Below, one piece after another: positions 47,508-57,257 of a stretch of DNA of 64,000 bases. The stretch's first letter is position 1. Each line of letters begins with the position of its first letter. Origin of the DNA: Nitrospirales bacterium (lineage in GTDB: Bacteria; Nitrospirota; Nitrospiria; Nitrospirales; UBA8639); assembly GCA_031315915.1 (NCBI GenBank), contig JALDRK010000006.1, forward strand, positions 1 to 64,000, given 5' to 3'. The translations under genes and the position numbers were made by a program. The notes below the pieces were generated by a model, which ran no database searches, was not told where the DNA came from, and saw nothing but the letters and a program-made list of their open reading frames with translations.

Positions 47508-49505
47508 ATGAGCACGTTTACTCTCCAATCCGACTATGTTCCCAAAGGCGATCAGGGCAAAGCCATTGCCGCATTGACCTCCGGCTTGAACAAGGGTTTG
47601 AAGCATCAGGTGTTGTTGGGCGTCACAGGGTCGGGCAAGACCTTTACGATGGCCAACGTGATCGCCAACGTGCAAAAGCCGACATTGGTGGTGGTCCATA
47701 ACAAAACCCTGGCAGCCCAACTCTATCAGGAATTCAAATCATTTTTTCCCGACAATGCGGTCGAATATTTCGTCAGTTATTACGACTACTATCAGCCCGA
47801 AGCCTATATTCCCACCACCGATACGTATATCGCCAAAGATTCCGCCATTAACGATACAATCGACCAAATGCGGCATGCCGCCACCACGGCCCTGTTGCAA
47901 CGCAACGATATCGTGATCGTGGCGTCGGTATCGTGTATCTATGGCTTGGGATCGCCGGAGGTCTATCACGACATGGTGTTGTTTCTGGAGCCCGGCATGA
48001 CCATTTCACGAGATAACATTTTGGCGAAGCTGGTGAATATTCAATATTCGCGAAACGACTTGGAGTTGCAGCGGGGCATGTTCCGGGCACGGGGTGACGT
48101 CATTGAAATTTATCCCGCCGCTTCCGAGTCCAACACAGTGCGGGTGGAGTTGTTCGGCGATGAGGTGGACGCCCTGTATGAAATCGATCCGTTGACAGGC
48201 ACGTCGTTACGGAAACTGCCAAAAGTCGCCATCTATCCCAAGAGCCACTATGTGATTGCACCCGATCGCTATGAACACGCCATTACAGGCATTGAAGAAG
48301 AATTGGAAGAGCGGATTGCCTATTTTCGGAAGACCAATCAATTGCTGGAAGCCCAACGGATCGAACAGCGCACCAGGTTCGATCTGGAAATGATTCGGAC
48401 GATGGGGTATTGTCACGGCATCGAAAATTATTCACGCCATTTGAGCGGGCGTCGGCCGGGAGAACCTCCGCCTACCCTGTTGGATTATTTTCCCAAAGAT
48501 TTTCTGATGATTGTGGACGAATCGCATGCCACGGTGCCGCAGTTTGGCGGAATGTACGAAGGAGATCACTCTCGCAAAAAAACGTTGGTGGATTATGGCT
48601 TTCGTTTACCCTCGGCCATGGATAATCGACCGCTGAAATTTCCCGAATTCGAGAGGTGCATGAATCAGGTGGTCTATGTGTCCGCGACGCCGGGTCCCTA
48701 TGAACTCAAGCATGCCGGGAAAGCGCTGGTGGAACAGATTATTCGGCCGACGGGGTTGATCGATCCGGTGATGGAGGTGAAGCCGGCCAAGGGACAGGTG
48801 GAAAATCTTCTCGGAGAAATCCGGGTGCGTGTGGCCAAGGAACAACGCGTGTTGGTGACGACCCTGACCAAACGCATGGCCGAAGATCTCACGGAATATT
48901 ATCACGAGCAAGGGCTGAAGGTGCGGTACCTGCATTCGGATATTAAAACCTTGGAACGGGCGGAAATTATCCGGGATCTCCGGCGAGGCGTGTTTGATGT
49001 CCTGGTGGGCATCAATTTATTGCGAGAAGGTCTGGATTTGCCGGAGGTGAGTTTGGTGGCGGTGTTGGATGCGGACAAGGAAGGGTTTCTCCGGGGCTAT
49101 CGCGCTCTCGTGCAGACCTCGGGCCGCGCGGCTCGCAACAGCGACGGGACCGTCATTCTGTATGGCGATACCCTCACGGATTCCATGCGGTTGACGTTGG
49201 AAGAAACCGGTCGCCGACGCGCGATTCAATTGGCGTACAATCACACGCATGGGATCACGCCGGAAACGGTCAAGAAACGTATCCACGATATGGAATACCA
49301 GTTAGGGGAAGCCGATTATGTGGAATTATCACACGCGGCGGAAGCCGAGGAAATCTATGAAGCCCATGGGGATTTGGAAAAGCGGCTGGCGGTGTTGGAA
49401 CAAGAGATGAAGGCTGCCGCCAAAGCTCTGGAATTCGAGCGAGCGGCCAAACTGCGAGATGCGGTCCGGGATCTTCGGCAGAAACTGCTTCAAGTCGGTA
49501 TCTGA
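47508..49505 (+). CDS. uvrB: Excinuclease ABC subunit B
   Basis: UvrB is the damage-verifying helicase-like subunit of nucleotide excision repair. The 665-residue protein has Walker A GVTGSGKT (38-45), the beta-hairpin [12 protein letters not shown], the DEAD-like [14 protein letters not shown], motif VI region QTSGRAARN, and the C-terminal UVR motif ([20 protein letters not shown]) that contacts UvrA or UvrC. The length is normal. uvrA and uvrC are not in the window. Confidence 0.98.
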   Translation: MSTFTLQSDYVPKGDQGKAIAALTSGLNKGLKHQVLLGVTGSGKTFTMANVIANVQKPTLVVVHNKTLAAQLYQEFKSFFPDNAVEYFVSYYDYYQPEAYIPTTDTYIAKDSAINDTIDQMRHAATTALLQRNDIVIVASVSCIYGLGSPEVYHDMVLFLEPGMTISRDNILAKLVNIQYSRNDLELQRGMFRARGDVIEIYPAASESNTVRVELFGDEVDALYEIDPLTGTSLRKLPKVAIYPKSHYVIAPDRYEHAITGIEEELEERIAYFRKTNQLLEAQRIEQRTRFDLEMIRTMGYCHGIENYSRHLSGRRPGEPPPTLLDYFPKDFLMIVDESHATVPQFGGMYEGDHSRKKTLVDYGFRLPSAMDNRPLKFPEFERCMNQVVYVSATPGPYELKHAGKALVEQIIRPTGLIDPVMEVKPAKGQVENLLGEIRVRVAKEQRVLVTTLTKRMAEDLTEYYHEQGLKVRYLHSDIKTLERAEIIRDLRRGVFDVLVGINLLREGLDLPEVSLVAVLDADKEGFLRGYRALVQTSGRAARNSDGTVILYGDTLTDSMRLTLEETGRRRAIQLAYNHTHGITPETVKKRIHDMEYQLGEADYVELSHAAEAEEIYEAHGDLEKRLAVLEQEMKAAAKALEFERAAKLRDAVRDLRQKLLQVGI

Positions 49506-49641
49506 GCGTACCCAGGGTTTGTTTAAACGGTATTCCTCTGGTTTTTTGTTTCTGACGCCTGTCCTCGCATGATGTCCTGCCACATGCATCGTCGTGTCCA
49601 CGGTACGCACGAAGGAGGCAGGAGACGAAACACTCTTGTTA

Positions 49642-49926
49642 TCACAAGTGTTTATAGAGATACCCACCGAGAATCATCCCCAGGGTCGTGAGTAGATTGA
49701 TTTTAATGAGAAAGCCCACGGTGAATTTGAACAAAACCAGATTGACGGTGACCGGTGGATCAAGCCCCAGACTTAAGGCTTGAGAGAAGATCGTTTGAAT
49801 GGTTCCCGGCGGGGAGACCAATTGAAGGATCTCACCAAGAATACTGCCCAGTAATCCGCCGATAAAAATAAACAGAAGAAGATACGCACCACTTTTTTTG
49901 AGCACAGGTTGCCTCGTCGTGATCAA
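49642..49926 (-). CDS. DUF4321 membrane protein
   Basis: This 94-residue protein has two hydrophobic helices (YLLLFIFIGGLLGSILGEIL and LTTLGMILGGYLYKHL) joined by a Pro/Ser-rich loop and a polar strand (PVTVNLVLFKFTVGF). This is the DUF4321 pattern. Its function is unknown. Confidence 0.82.
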   Translation of the reverse strand: MITTRQPVLKKSGAYLLLFIFIGGLLGSILGEILQLVSPPGTIQTIFSQALSLGLDPPVTVNLVLFKFTVGFLIKINLLTTLGMILGGYLYKHL

Positions 49927-50059
49927 GACTCGTGAGGCCGAAGTCCGTGAAAGGCCTGTTGAGTCATAAATGTTGGGGTGACGGATAGACCAAAAATATG
50001 CTTAGGGTAAACTGCTGAATAACTTACTCCAAAGTCCGTGTTGAGTCAAGAAATTGGCG

Positions 50060-50836
50060 TCAGGTTATCCGGCGGGAAACCTGTGCGGTTGCACAGTCTT
50101 GGAAAATCGAGCGAGTTGAGGGGCAGAGTAGGCTTACTCCGATAAAGAAGCTACGGTATGTACGGGGAGTTTGTGGATGAGGACGTCTCGGGGCAATCGT
50201 GAAGCGCATGGCCCCCATCTTATTGACTGAATTCACGATGTATCCCACATAGAGATCTACCCGATACCGGCCGGGCTTCCAGGTGCCGGAAGGCGAGAAA
50301 AACTTTAAATAGCCACTATCGTCCTCGGTGGCCAGATCAGCAATGTCTTCGTCCAGTAATTCCGCGGCATCAAGGTCTGGCACCTGTTCCGGAAATAACT
50401 GTCCTCTAACCTGATAAGGGGTATAGTGCTTAAACACGGAGAATGCCAGATATATCGCCTTTGTGTCTGGAGGGAACGTTTCGGTGGGGCGTACGGGAAC
50501 CAGAATATGGCTTTTGCGAATGCTGTGCTCCTCTTCCACGCTTTCGGCAAAATTCAAAGCCTCAAACAAGCCGCCGGGTTTTTCATCTCGCGGTGGTGGT
50601 TCCGGCGAATGGGAATAGGAGTCATAGGGAGCCGGAATGTCGTCCTGAAAAAAGTCCGGGAGTGTGTCGTATTCCGCAAAACCATGTTGAGTTTCTTCGG
50701 GTTGAAACACCGGAGGCGGATTATCCTTCTCCGTGGCTGGTTGAGCCCACCCGAGCGATAAGAGGAAACAGGCCAATAATCCCGTCACGAAAGAAGTACG
50801 GGAGAGAATCAAGACCCGGGAAGTCCGCCGACGCAT
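50060..50836 (-). CDS. Secreted protein of unknown function
   Basis: A signal peptide (ILSRTSFVTGLLACFLLSLGWA) is followed by an acidic, Pro-rich stretch (residues 30-95). A beta-rich domain (about 105-225) has AIYLAFSVFKHYTPYQVRGQ, then SGTWKPGRYRVDLYVGYIVN, a pattern seen in extracellular immunoglobulin-like modules. No family named. The ATG at 50836 is used because GAGGA lies 8 nt upstream. The basic tail has two Cys. Confidence 0.62.
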   Translation of the reverse strand: MRRRTSRVLILSRTSFVTGLLACFLLSLGWAQPATEKDNPPPVFQPEETQHGFAEYDTLPDFFQDDIPAPYDSYSHSPEPPPRDEKPGGLFEALNFAESVEEEHSIRKSHILVPVRPTETFPPDTKAIYLAFSVFKHYTPYQVRGQLFPEQVPDLDAAELLDEDIADLATEDDSGYLKFFSPSGTWKPGRYRVDLYVGYIVNSVNKMGAMRFTIAPRRPHPQTPRTYRSFFIGVSLLCPSTRSIFQDCATAQVSRRIT

Positions 50837-51193
50837 GAAGAGATCCTCGCATATTTTCTGCAAACAGTGCCATAGAAAATTTTTGGGGGTCTCCTTGGGT
50901 CATTCCTGCCGGATGAACGTATGAAGACGGTACGTTGGCCGGAGCCGCGCTCTTTTGAAATATGCCCATGAGAAAATGTTGGCCTAAATCCGCCGGAACG
51001 ACCATGGAGACCAGGCTCTTGAGTGGGACCATCGTACGGATTCCCACTGGATTGTCTTGCGACGCGGAATGAGGTCTGTTTAGAATGCCGAAGGAATGGG
51101 CCGTTCGTCAGTACAAAAATGCATTCACGCCCAAGACGATAGGCCTGAGGTTTTCATCGATCAACGTTCCACGGGATCTAAAGGTGGGTGAAT
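50837..51193. other. Divergent intergenic region
   Basis: It lies between the secreted protein and the MidA-like methyltransferase, so promoters for both are expected. A minus-strand reading here looks weakly protein-like (see rejected items), but I could not support it. Confidence 0.4.
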
Positions 51194-52621
51194 ATGAGTG
51201 TGTCAACAGCGAATAATCCTGATGCCTTGCCGCAGCTTGTCGGAGATTTTCAACCTGTCGATGCCTGGCAGGCTCATATCAATGCACTGTTTTATGGGTT
51301 GCGTGGCCATCGGGTCCGTGATTTCTACCAAACGTTTGCGGCTGCGGATTTCCGGTTGGCCTATGCGTTGGCTGAAGACTATCTTCGGCAATGCCGCAAG
51401 CGGGAACAGGGGAAGCCAGGTGAGCAGGGGACACGTCCTCTGGTAGTGATGGAATGGGGGTCCGGAAACGGGAATCTGGCAGCCTGTTTTTTGGATCGTC
51501 TTCAGGAATTGGACCATGAAGGTCAGGTGTTCCCGAGGGTGACCTATGTCTGCGTGGAGCGGGAACCCGTTCTCATGCGGCAGGCGCACGCCAATCGGAT
51601 CTCATCAAGCATCGGGAGCGGGTCAAGTTTGAACCGGCCCTCGGTAGAAGCGCTGGGCGGCTATGCGGATGGGAGCGTCGACCGGATTATCTGTAATGAA
51701 CTGTGGAGTGAATTGCCCACCAAATTGATTCTTCGCAAGGACGGCGAGATTCAGGAAGAACAGCTTCGCCCCAATTTGAGCGAAGCCCGGCTGGTGGATT
51801 TTCCCGACTGGTCCATGTTTGTCGAAGCGTTCGATCAAAAAGATGTCGAGACGCTCAAAACTCTGCCAAACTTTTTAGAGGATTTGGTGTGGGAGCGGGA
51901 ATACCATCCGGTGGATGCCAAGTCGTTTCCCTTTCGTCGCACGGTCTCCGATTTCTTGAAAACCATCGATGAGGAAGTCCTTGTCCCTTATAATGTAGGA
52001 GCGTGCCACGGTTTAAAAGAAGCGAAACGGCTGCTGGCTCCGGAAGCGATCGGATTCAGCAGCTTTGACGCGGGAACCGCCGATCGTCGGGTTCTGAATG
52101 ATCCTGAAAAGCCCTGCTATACCGTGCAGGGGGGACAATTCAGTTTTATGGTGAACTTTCAATTGATCCAGGATATCGCAGGGCACCTGGGTATTCGGAA
52201 TATCGCCGTCGAGCCCCAACGGGAATTCGTGGGACGTAGTCTGGGTGCGAACGTGATAAGTGTGATGGACCTGTTGGCTTCCCATACCCATCCACCGGAT
52301 GGCCAACCGTGGGAAATGGATGCGCTGATTGTCAAAACCCTCCAGGCACTCAATAAGACCTATCAGAGTCCCTATGCGCGGACGATCGAATTTCCCATCA
52401 ATGAACAAGCCCCTGCACGGGAGCGGTCGGAATTGGAAGCCATGGTGGCCTCATTGAGCAAGCAGGGAGTGCCGGATACGATTGCTTATCTCACCGAATC
52501 GGAAGTCTGGAAGGCTTTGCCGGAGTTGGAAGCCTTGGGGTTTGATTCCGAGGGCATCAAGCAAATCGTGCAGTTGCCCCCGCAGCCGGTTGATTACCTG
52601 CATTGTTTTTTCAGGCCGTAA
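51194..52621 (+). CDS. SAM-dependent methyltransferase, MidA/NDUFAF7-like
   Basis: This soluble protein has a SAM-binding motif VVMEWGSGNGNLAACFLDRL (about 84-103) and an acidic second-strand residue in YVCVEREPVL. IICNELWSELPTKLI has the NE.(L/W) pattern of the MidA family, whose mitochondrial members methylate an Arg in complex I. The C-terminal third (from about 380) is a helical extension not typical of MidA. The protein is longer than most MidA proteins (about 360 to 400). The ATG at 51194 has AGGTG upstream. Its role in complex I assembly here is unproven. Confidence 0.72.
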   Translation: MSVSTANNPDALPQLVGDFQPVDAWQAHINALFYGLRGHRVRDFYQTFAAADFRLAYALAEDYLRQCRKREQGKPGEQGTRPLVVMEWGSGNGNLAACFLDRLQELDHEGQVFPRVTYVCVEREPVLMRQAHANRISSSIGSGSSLNRPSVEALGGYADGSVDRIICNELWSELPTKLILRKDGEIQEEQLRPNLSEARLVDFPDWSMFVEAFDQKDVETLKTLPNFLEDLVWEREYHPVDAKSFPFRRTVSDFLKTIDEEVLVPYNVGACHGLKEAKRLLAPEAIGFSSFDAGTADRRVLNDPEKPCYTVQGGQFSFMVNFQLIQDIAGHLGIRNIAVEPQREFVGRSLGANVISVMDLLASHTHPPDGQPWEMDALIVKTLQALNKTYQSPYARTIEFPINEQAPARERSELEAMVASLSKQGVPDTIAYLTESEVWKALPELEALGFDSEGIKQIVQLPPQPVDYLHCFFRP

Positions 52622-52981
52622 ACGCCTTGCGTTCCTTCGGTGGTCTTTGAAAAATTTCGTTATCATTAACAGCATCGGTTTCGATGAGGCGGGTCCTTAT
52701 GCCGGGGTTCCTGTCTCCTTGTCTCCACCTTCAAGTTGAAGATCATGCGGTCTTCCATTTCAGCGTGGATGATCTTCTGATTCACCAAGATATCCTTTGG
52801 TAACGACGGACCGGAATTCACCGGAGAAGGGGGCGCAAGCGAAGTCTCGGTTTGTAAAGCTCTCAAGGACCCATGAGAAGAAAATATCCATCATCTATAG
52901 ATTTTAATTGGCAGGTTCTGTATACTTGCGGCACTTTTTTACAAATTCCTTATATTCATCACGAGTGAAACGAGGTTTCTG
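52622..52981. other. Intergenic region upstream of tatA
   Basis: Short frames here have no family match. The tatA promoter should be here. Nothing else seen. Confidence 0.4.
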
Positions 52982-53275
52982 GTGTTTGGAACGTTCGGTT
53001 GGATGGAGTTATTGCTCATCCTCATTATTGTGCTCATTATTTTTGGGGCAGGAAAAATTCCCCAATTGGGAGAGGGACTAGGGAAAGCGATTAAGGGTTT
53101 TAAAAAGTCCGTGGCGGAAGCGGATGCGTACGATGTCACGCCCGAGGAACAGGCGGAATCCGAACCGCCTCCCAATCCAGGGCAAATTCCGAATCAATCG
53201 CAAATGGCGCAGGAACCGCCAACTCAACCAGCTGAGCCGCAGCCTGCCGAAACGACACAATCCAAACAAGGGTAG
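52982..53275 (+). CDS. tatA: Twin-arginine translocation protein TatA/E, copy 1
   Basis: TatA forms the pore of the twin-arginine export system for folded proteins. The 97-residue protein has one N-terminal helix (LLLILIIVLIIFGAGKIPQLGEG), the FGxxKxPxxG hinge, an amphipathic helix (LGKAIKGFKKSV) and a Pro/Gln-rich tail. The start is a GTG at 52982 with GAGG upstream. A second tatA follows 127 bp downstream; tatC is not in the window. Confidence 0.92.
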   Translation: MFGTFGWMELLLILIIVLIIFGAGKIPQLGEGLGKAIKGFKKSVAEADAYDVTPEEQAESEPPPNPGQIPNQSQMAQEPPTQPAEPQPAETTQSKQG

Positions 53276-53402
53276 ACTTGTGGTGAGGTTGCCACGGTGA
53301 CGATTGCAAAACCCTGGTATGATCGATACCCGAAGTCATTTGTTCAAGGCACATATCACGCCTCTCATGCCGACCACCCCATTCAACTAAGGATAAACGG
53401 CG

Positions 53403-53690
53403 ATGTTTGGACTTGGGGCAATGGAAGTCTTGGTCATCCTGGTCATAGCTTTTCTGCTGTTTGGCCCAAAAGAATTACCGGAAATTGGAAAACAGGTCGG
53501 GAAAGCCGTCAAAGGGTTTAAGGACACCACGGAAGATCTTCGTCAGTCGGTGGAACCGGAGATCAATATGATTACCCAGGAGTTCAAATCCGTGGAGCAG
53601 GACTTAGAGACCTCTATGAAGGAGGCCGAAGAGCAGATCAAGGGAGCCACAGAGCAAGCCACCGATTCCGGTGGATCCAAGGCTGTATGA
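53403..53690 (+). CDS. tatA: Twin-arginine translocation protein TatA/E, copy 2
   Basis: The 95-residue paralogue of the upstream TatA has helix MEVLVILVIAFLLFGPKELP and an amphipathic segment (GKQVGKAVKGFKDTTEDL). A longer acidic helical tail with EAEEQIKGATEQA makes it slightly TatB-like. AAGGA lies upstream of the ATG. Two different TatA proteins side by side may serve different substrates or stand in for a TatA/TatB pair. Confidence 0.9.
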   Translation: MFGLGAMEVLVILVIAFLLFGPKELPEIGKQVGKAVKGFKDTTEDLRQSVEPEINMITQEFKSVEQDLETSMKEAEEQIKGATEQATDSGGSKAV

Positions 53691-54186
53691 CCAGGTGGTC
53701 AGTTGAGAGCGTAAACGACAGAGTGGACGTCGGGATCGTTTCGTTGACACCCAGGCATTATTGAATTTTTTTCATTCTCTTTCGTCATTACGAAATCCTT
53801 CCGGACAGTCCTCAGACTGTTCAGCACGTGTAGGGCAGGCGGGCATTCAGCTCTCTTCTTTGGTGTTGGTCTTTTGCCACTATCGTAGCATTCAGGCGAT
53901 AGGAGCGAGACTCAAAGTCATGAAGAAAATGATCTAGAACACATGACTTTTTAATGATTTACAACAAAAAGAGAGAGCTGGCATCTATCTAGCAAATGTC
54001 CCAAGAACGGAATGGTCCCGTCAGGAGGGTCACCCGGACATGGGAAACGAACAACCCCGAAACTGAATACAGTTTCGGATCACTTGAGGGAAGCGGGCGC
54101 GACTTTCTCAGGATCTGGGTCACGTTACACAAGAGCCCGGTGCGGGAAATCGAGTCCACACAGTTCTTACTAACAGGAGGAGTGCA
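53691..54186. other. Leader region of the porin gene
   Basis: About 500 bp with no supported gene. ACAGGAGGAG immediately upstream of the porin ATG is its ribosome site. A long minus-strand reading over the porin start is a shadow and not counted. Confidence 0.45.
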
Positions 54187-55713
54187 ATGAGGACTTTTTA
54201 CCGAACCTTTACCAGGTTGACGGCAGCGGCGTTGATTATGGCCATGTCGGCAGCGCCAGGGCTGGCCGCCAAGACCACCCCGGCCACCGACAAAAACACC
54301 AACGTGCCGGCGGTGCCACGGGCCATTCCTGATTTGGTGCCGTATGGCCAGTTTGATCCGCCGAAGGGCGCCTTTGATCTCAGCAAGTTGACGATTTCGG
54401 GAGACATGCGGGTGCGTCCTGAATTTCGGACCAACGGCGGTTTTGGTGTCAATCAGGCGATGACTGCAAGGGCCAATGACGACGCGTTTTTCACTCAACA
54501 GCTCATCCGGTTGGGATTCAATTACGACCTGTCCCCGGATGTCGTATTCTTCCTCCAACCGCAAGTCTCCAGTAACTGGGGGACGATCGATCCTGATACC
54601 GGAAGCGGAGCCATCAATCCCAACGGAACGGGAAGCGATCTCTTCCTTCGACAAGGGTTCATGTTGATCAGAAACTTCTTGGTGCCGAATTTGACCTTGA
54701 AAGCCGGGCGGCAATTGGTAGTGTGGGGCAACCATCGAATCTTCGGTCACTTTGACTGGAACAACGTCGGGTTTGCGTTTGACGGCGTGACCATGCGGTA
54801 TCAAATGACGCCGGACATTCCCTTGGAATTGGGCTGGTTACGGGTTGCCGAACAAAACTGTAATGACAGTGCTGGCGCATGTGCCAATGGTCGTGCGCAT
54901 CTTGGTGATGGCGATATTTTATTTGCGCGTCTGCCCATGAAATTCGGGGCGGTGGCATTCGAACCCGCTTACATTTATGAGGATGGTGGAGCTTCCGGGA
55001 CGAATATCGGCGGTGGAGGAGGAACGAATGCTCCTGGTGGTCAACCAGGGAATCAACAACGGCATACGGTCGGCGCACGGATAGCCGGAAAGGCCGGGAT
55101 CGTTGATGCTACAGGAGAAGGTTACTGGCAGTTCGGTGAAATGGGTGCGGTTGGTGGGCCGAGCAATGAGCGGATCAATGCCTTGGCCGTGCATGTGGAT
55201 GGCGGTGTCACATTGCCGGTACCGATGCAACCTCGGATCGGCGCGGAATTCAATTATGCGACCGGGAGTTCGGATTGTAATGCCGCGAATGGAGCGGCAG
55301 GGACCGGTTGCGGACATACCTTCAGCCAATTGGTCCCCACCAACCATATTCACTTCGGATACATGGACTTGATGTCCTGGCAGAATATGTTGACCTACGG
55401 CGGTAACCTGCAATTACGTCCGACGGCCGACAGTCATTTTGAAATTGCTGGTCATATCATGCGGTTGGCGAATAAGAACGACCAATGGTATGGTGCCAAC
55501 CAAGCCGTGTTCAAAACCACTCCTGCCGGAAACAACGAAAAATCCCTGGGTGGTGAAATCGACGTGGTCTACACCTTGTTCTTCCAAAACAACAAGGTGG
55601 GATGGCAATTGGGGTATGGCCATTTCTTTGACGGGGATTACGTGAAAAAGGGAAGTGGCGGACAAAGCAGCGATCAGAATTGGGGCTATACCCAACTCTG
55701 GATCAACTTCTAA
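54187..55713 (+). CDS. Alginate-export-type outer-membrane porin
   Basis: A signal peptide (ALIMAMSAAPGLAA) precedes a 16- to 18-strand-like barrel typical of the alginate_exp family. It has LTISGDMRVRPEFRTNGG, FLQPQVSSNWG, LTLKAGRQLVVWGNHRIFG, and the aromatic end YTQLWINF that directs outer-membrane insertion. It probably moves small anionic solutes or sugars; alginate itself is not implied. There are three Cys pairs in loops. The strong Shine-Dalgarno, high codon regularity and strong terminator suggest an abundant protein. Confidence 0.88.
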   Translation: MRTFYRTFTRLTAAALIMAMSAAPGLAAKTTPATDKNTNVPAVPRAIPDLVPYGQFDPPKGAFDLSKLTISGDMRVRPEFRTNGGFGVNQAMTARANDDAFFTQQLIRLGFNYDLSPDVVFFLQPQVSSNWGTIDPDTGSGAINPNGTGSDLFLRQGFMLIRNFLVPNLTLKAGRQLVVWGNHRIFGHFDWNNVGFAFDGVTMRYQMTPDIPLELGWLRVAEQNCNDSAGACANGRAHLGDGDILFARLPMKFGAVAFEPAYIYEDGGASGTNIGGGGGTNAPGGQPGNQQRHTVGARIAGKAGIVDATGEGYWQFGEMGAVGGPSNERINALAVHVDGGVTLPVPMQPRIGAEFNYATGSSDCNAANGAAGTGCGHTFSQLVPTNHIHFGYMDLMSWQNMLTYGGNLQLRPTADSHFEIAGHIMRLANKNDQWYGANQAVFKTTPAGNNEKSLGGEIDVVYTLFFQNNKVGWQLGYGHFFDGDYVKKGSGGQSSDQNWGYTQLWINF

Positions 55714-55749
55714 TCATCCAAAGGGGGATTGAACCTCCCCGTTATCCTC

Positions 55750-55790
55750 AAAAGGTCCGGCTAGGAACTTCCTAGCCGGACCTTTTCTTT
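55750..55790 (+). terminator. Strong rho-independent terminator after the porin
   Basis: AAAAGGTCCGGCTAGG, loop AACTT, CCTAGCCGGACCTTTT is a perfect 16-bp stem followed by CTTTTTT. Confidence 0.93.
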
Positions 55791-56132
55791 TTTGTAAGTG
55801 TTGTCATCCAGGATTTTGAGTTTTAGAGGAAAATTCTCCTCGCCTTATAAAATCAGTATTTTGTTATACATCCCTATCGTCTATTGAACTGCCTAGAAGT
55901 CTTACGGCATGGTGCGGCTTGAAGGGTGACCTCATATTCGCAAAAGGTCTCCAAACGATTTTCACCTTAATGACCCGTGGCACCTAATACCTGCCAGCCT
56001 GCGAGTTTCTGGCATATGTCTTGACGAAATGAGTGGAGAAGGAAAAGATTCCTTCCAGAATCCTCATCTCACGCTAACCTTACGTTCGATTGATTGACAG
56101 GATATGGGGAGCATCCTAGATTGAACAGCACG
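55791..56132. other. Intergenic region, nothing recognised
   Basis: There is no gene and no palindrome I can support between the porin terminator and the Uma2 gene. Confidence 0.4.
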
Positions 56133-56648
56133 ATGGATGCGGACACGATTCTCTCATCAAAAGAATTATCCCATGTGTGGGCGGATCTCGCCCGCAATGA
56201 CCAGTTGCCGGATTGGTATGAACTCACCGAACACGGAGAGCTGGTCATGAGCCCAAGGCCGAAAACACGATATCAGCGAATTTGTGCGAGCTTGGCCTTT
56301 CAAAACCAACAACAACTTGAAGGGGAAGCGGTCTACGAAGTGGCCGTTCTCACGACCACCGCCGGGATTCGTGTCCCTGATATCGTTTGGATGCCACAGG
56401 AGAGATAGAATACGGTTGCATCTGCCAGCCTTCTGCGTGCCCCGGACCTTGTCGTCGAAGTTCATTCCCCGGGTAATCGTACAACCGAAATCAACCATAA
56501 GACTCACGCGTTTCTCAACTCAGGAGTCCAAGAGGTTATCCTCATCGGCCTGACTGGGACAATCGAATATATCCGCCGAGATGGGGTGCATTCCACGTCC
56601 ATGTTTAACCTCATCCTTAATCTTCCGGCTCAACTTTTCTCTTCGTAG
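56133..56648 (+). pseudogene. Uma2-family (DUF820) endonuclease-like gene with an in-frame stop
   Basis: The first part (56133-56405) reads LPDWYELTEHGELVMSPRP and AVLTTTAGIRVPDIVWMPQER, the usual Uma2 pattern with GIRVPDI holding an active-site Asp. A TAG at 56406-56408 stops it. The same frame then continues without shift to 56648 with LLRAPDLVVEVHSPGN (the E-x-H/K nuclease strand), FLNSGVQEVILIG and IEYIRRDG, the expected second half. One base change (for example TGG to TAG) explains the break. Uma2 genes are usually numerous in a genome and some are PD-(D/E)XK-type nucleases of unknown role. Confidence 0.85.
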
Positions 56649-57257
56649 CGTTATCTTTAGGGCCACTCACGAAACGCCGCAAGTACAAATAGGGTCAGGT
56701 CTTGCTATACGATAGCTTGAATTTCTGCAATTGTTGCCGCGGCGCGTCCGTTTCGGCCTCAGTGTTCTCATGCTCTCTATTGCGTGACCAGTCGGAGACC
56801 TGCTCTCAGGCTTTTTCTGGGTAAAGTTTTGACTGCCTTCGGTTCATGCCGTTGGGTCGGAGATCTCCTCCGAACGACCTCTGGAGTTGTCACACAACAC
56901 AAAAGGTAATCGAACTTTTTTCAACACGCGATTCATTTGACTCACTATCGTTCAGTGAACATTGACCCGCTTCCACGATCAATGTTTTGGCCGTTGAAGC
57001 AAGCTTGGACGAATCCCCAAAAACCACAAATAGATTTGTGTATGCAGAAAAATTTTCATGGGAAGTTATTTCCCTTTTTCAAACACGTTCAGATGTTCTG
57101 AAAAATCGCTCTCCAGCCTGTGTGTTTGTGTTTCCTAGCTCTTCTATTCTGTGATCGGAATATGGCCCTGCTTGTGGGTAAGACTGTGTCTGAACCCTGA
57201 CGTCCACGAAAAAAGCAACTCCCAAAAACTCTCGGAAGCGTCCTGTCAGGGAGACGA
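56649..57257. other. 600-bp region without a gene
   Basis: No supported gene. AATAGGGTCAGGTCTTGCTA at about 56687-56706 resembles sequences often found beside IS200/IS605-like or REP-associated transposase genes, so a transposon remnant is possible, but no transposase frame is present. Confidence 0.35.

Noticed and set aside
50721-51047. Minus-strand reading upstream of the secreted protein with fairly protein-like composition
   Set aside because: It overlaps the better supported start at 50836 in another frame, has no ribosome site and no family resemblance.
53989-54804. Long minus-strand reading over the porin start
   Set aside because: It is antisense to a well-supported porin with signal peptide, ribosome site and terminator; its product is rich in Arg, His and Pro, as expected for a shadow frame.
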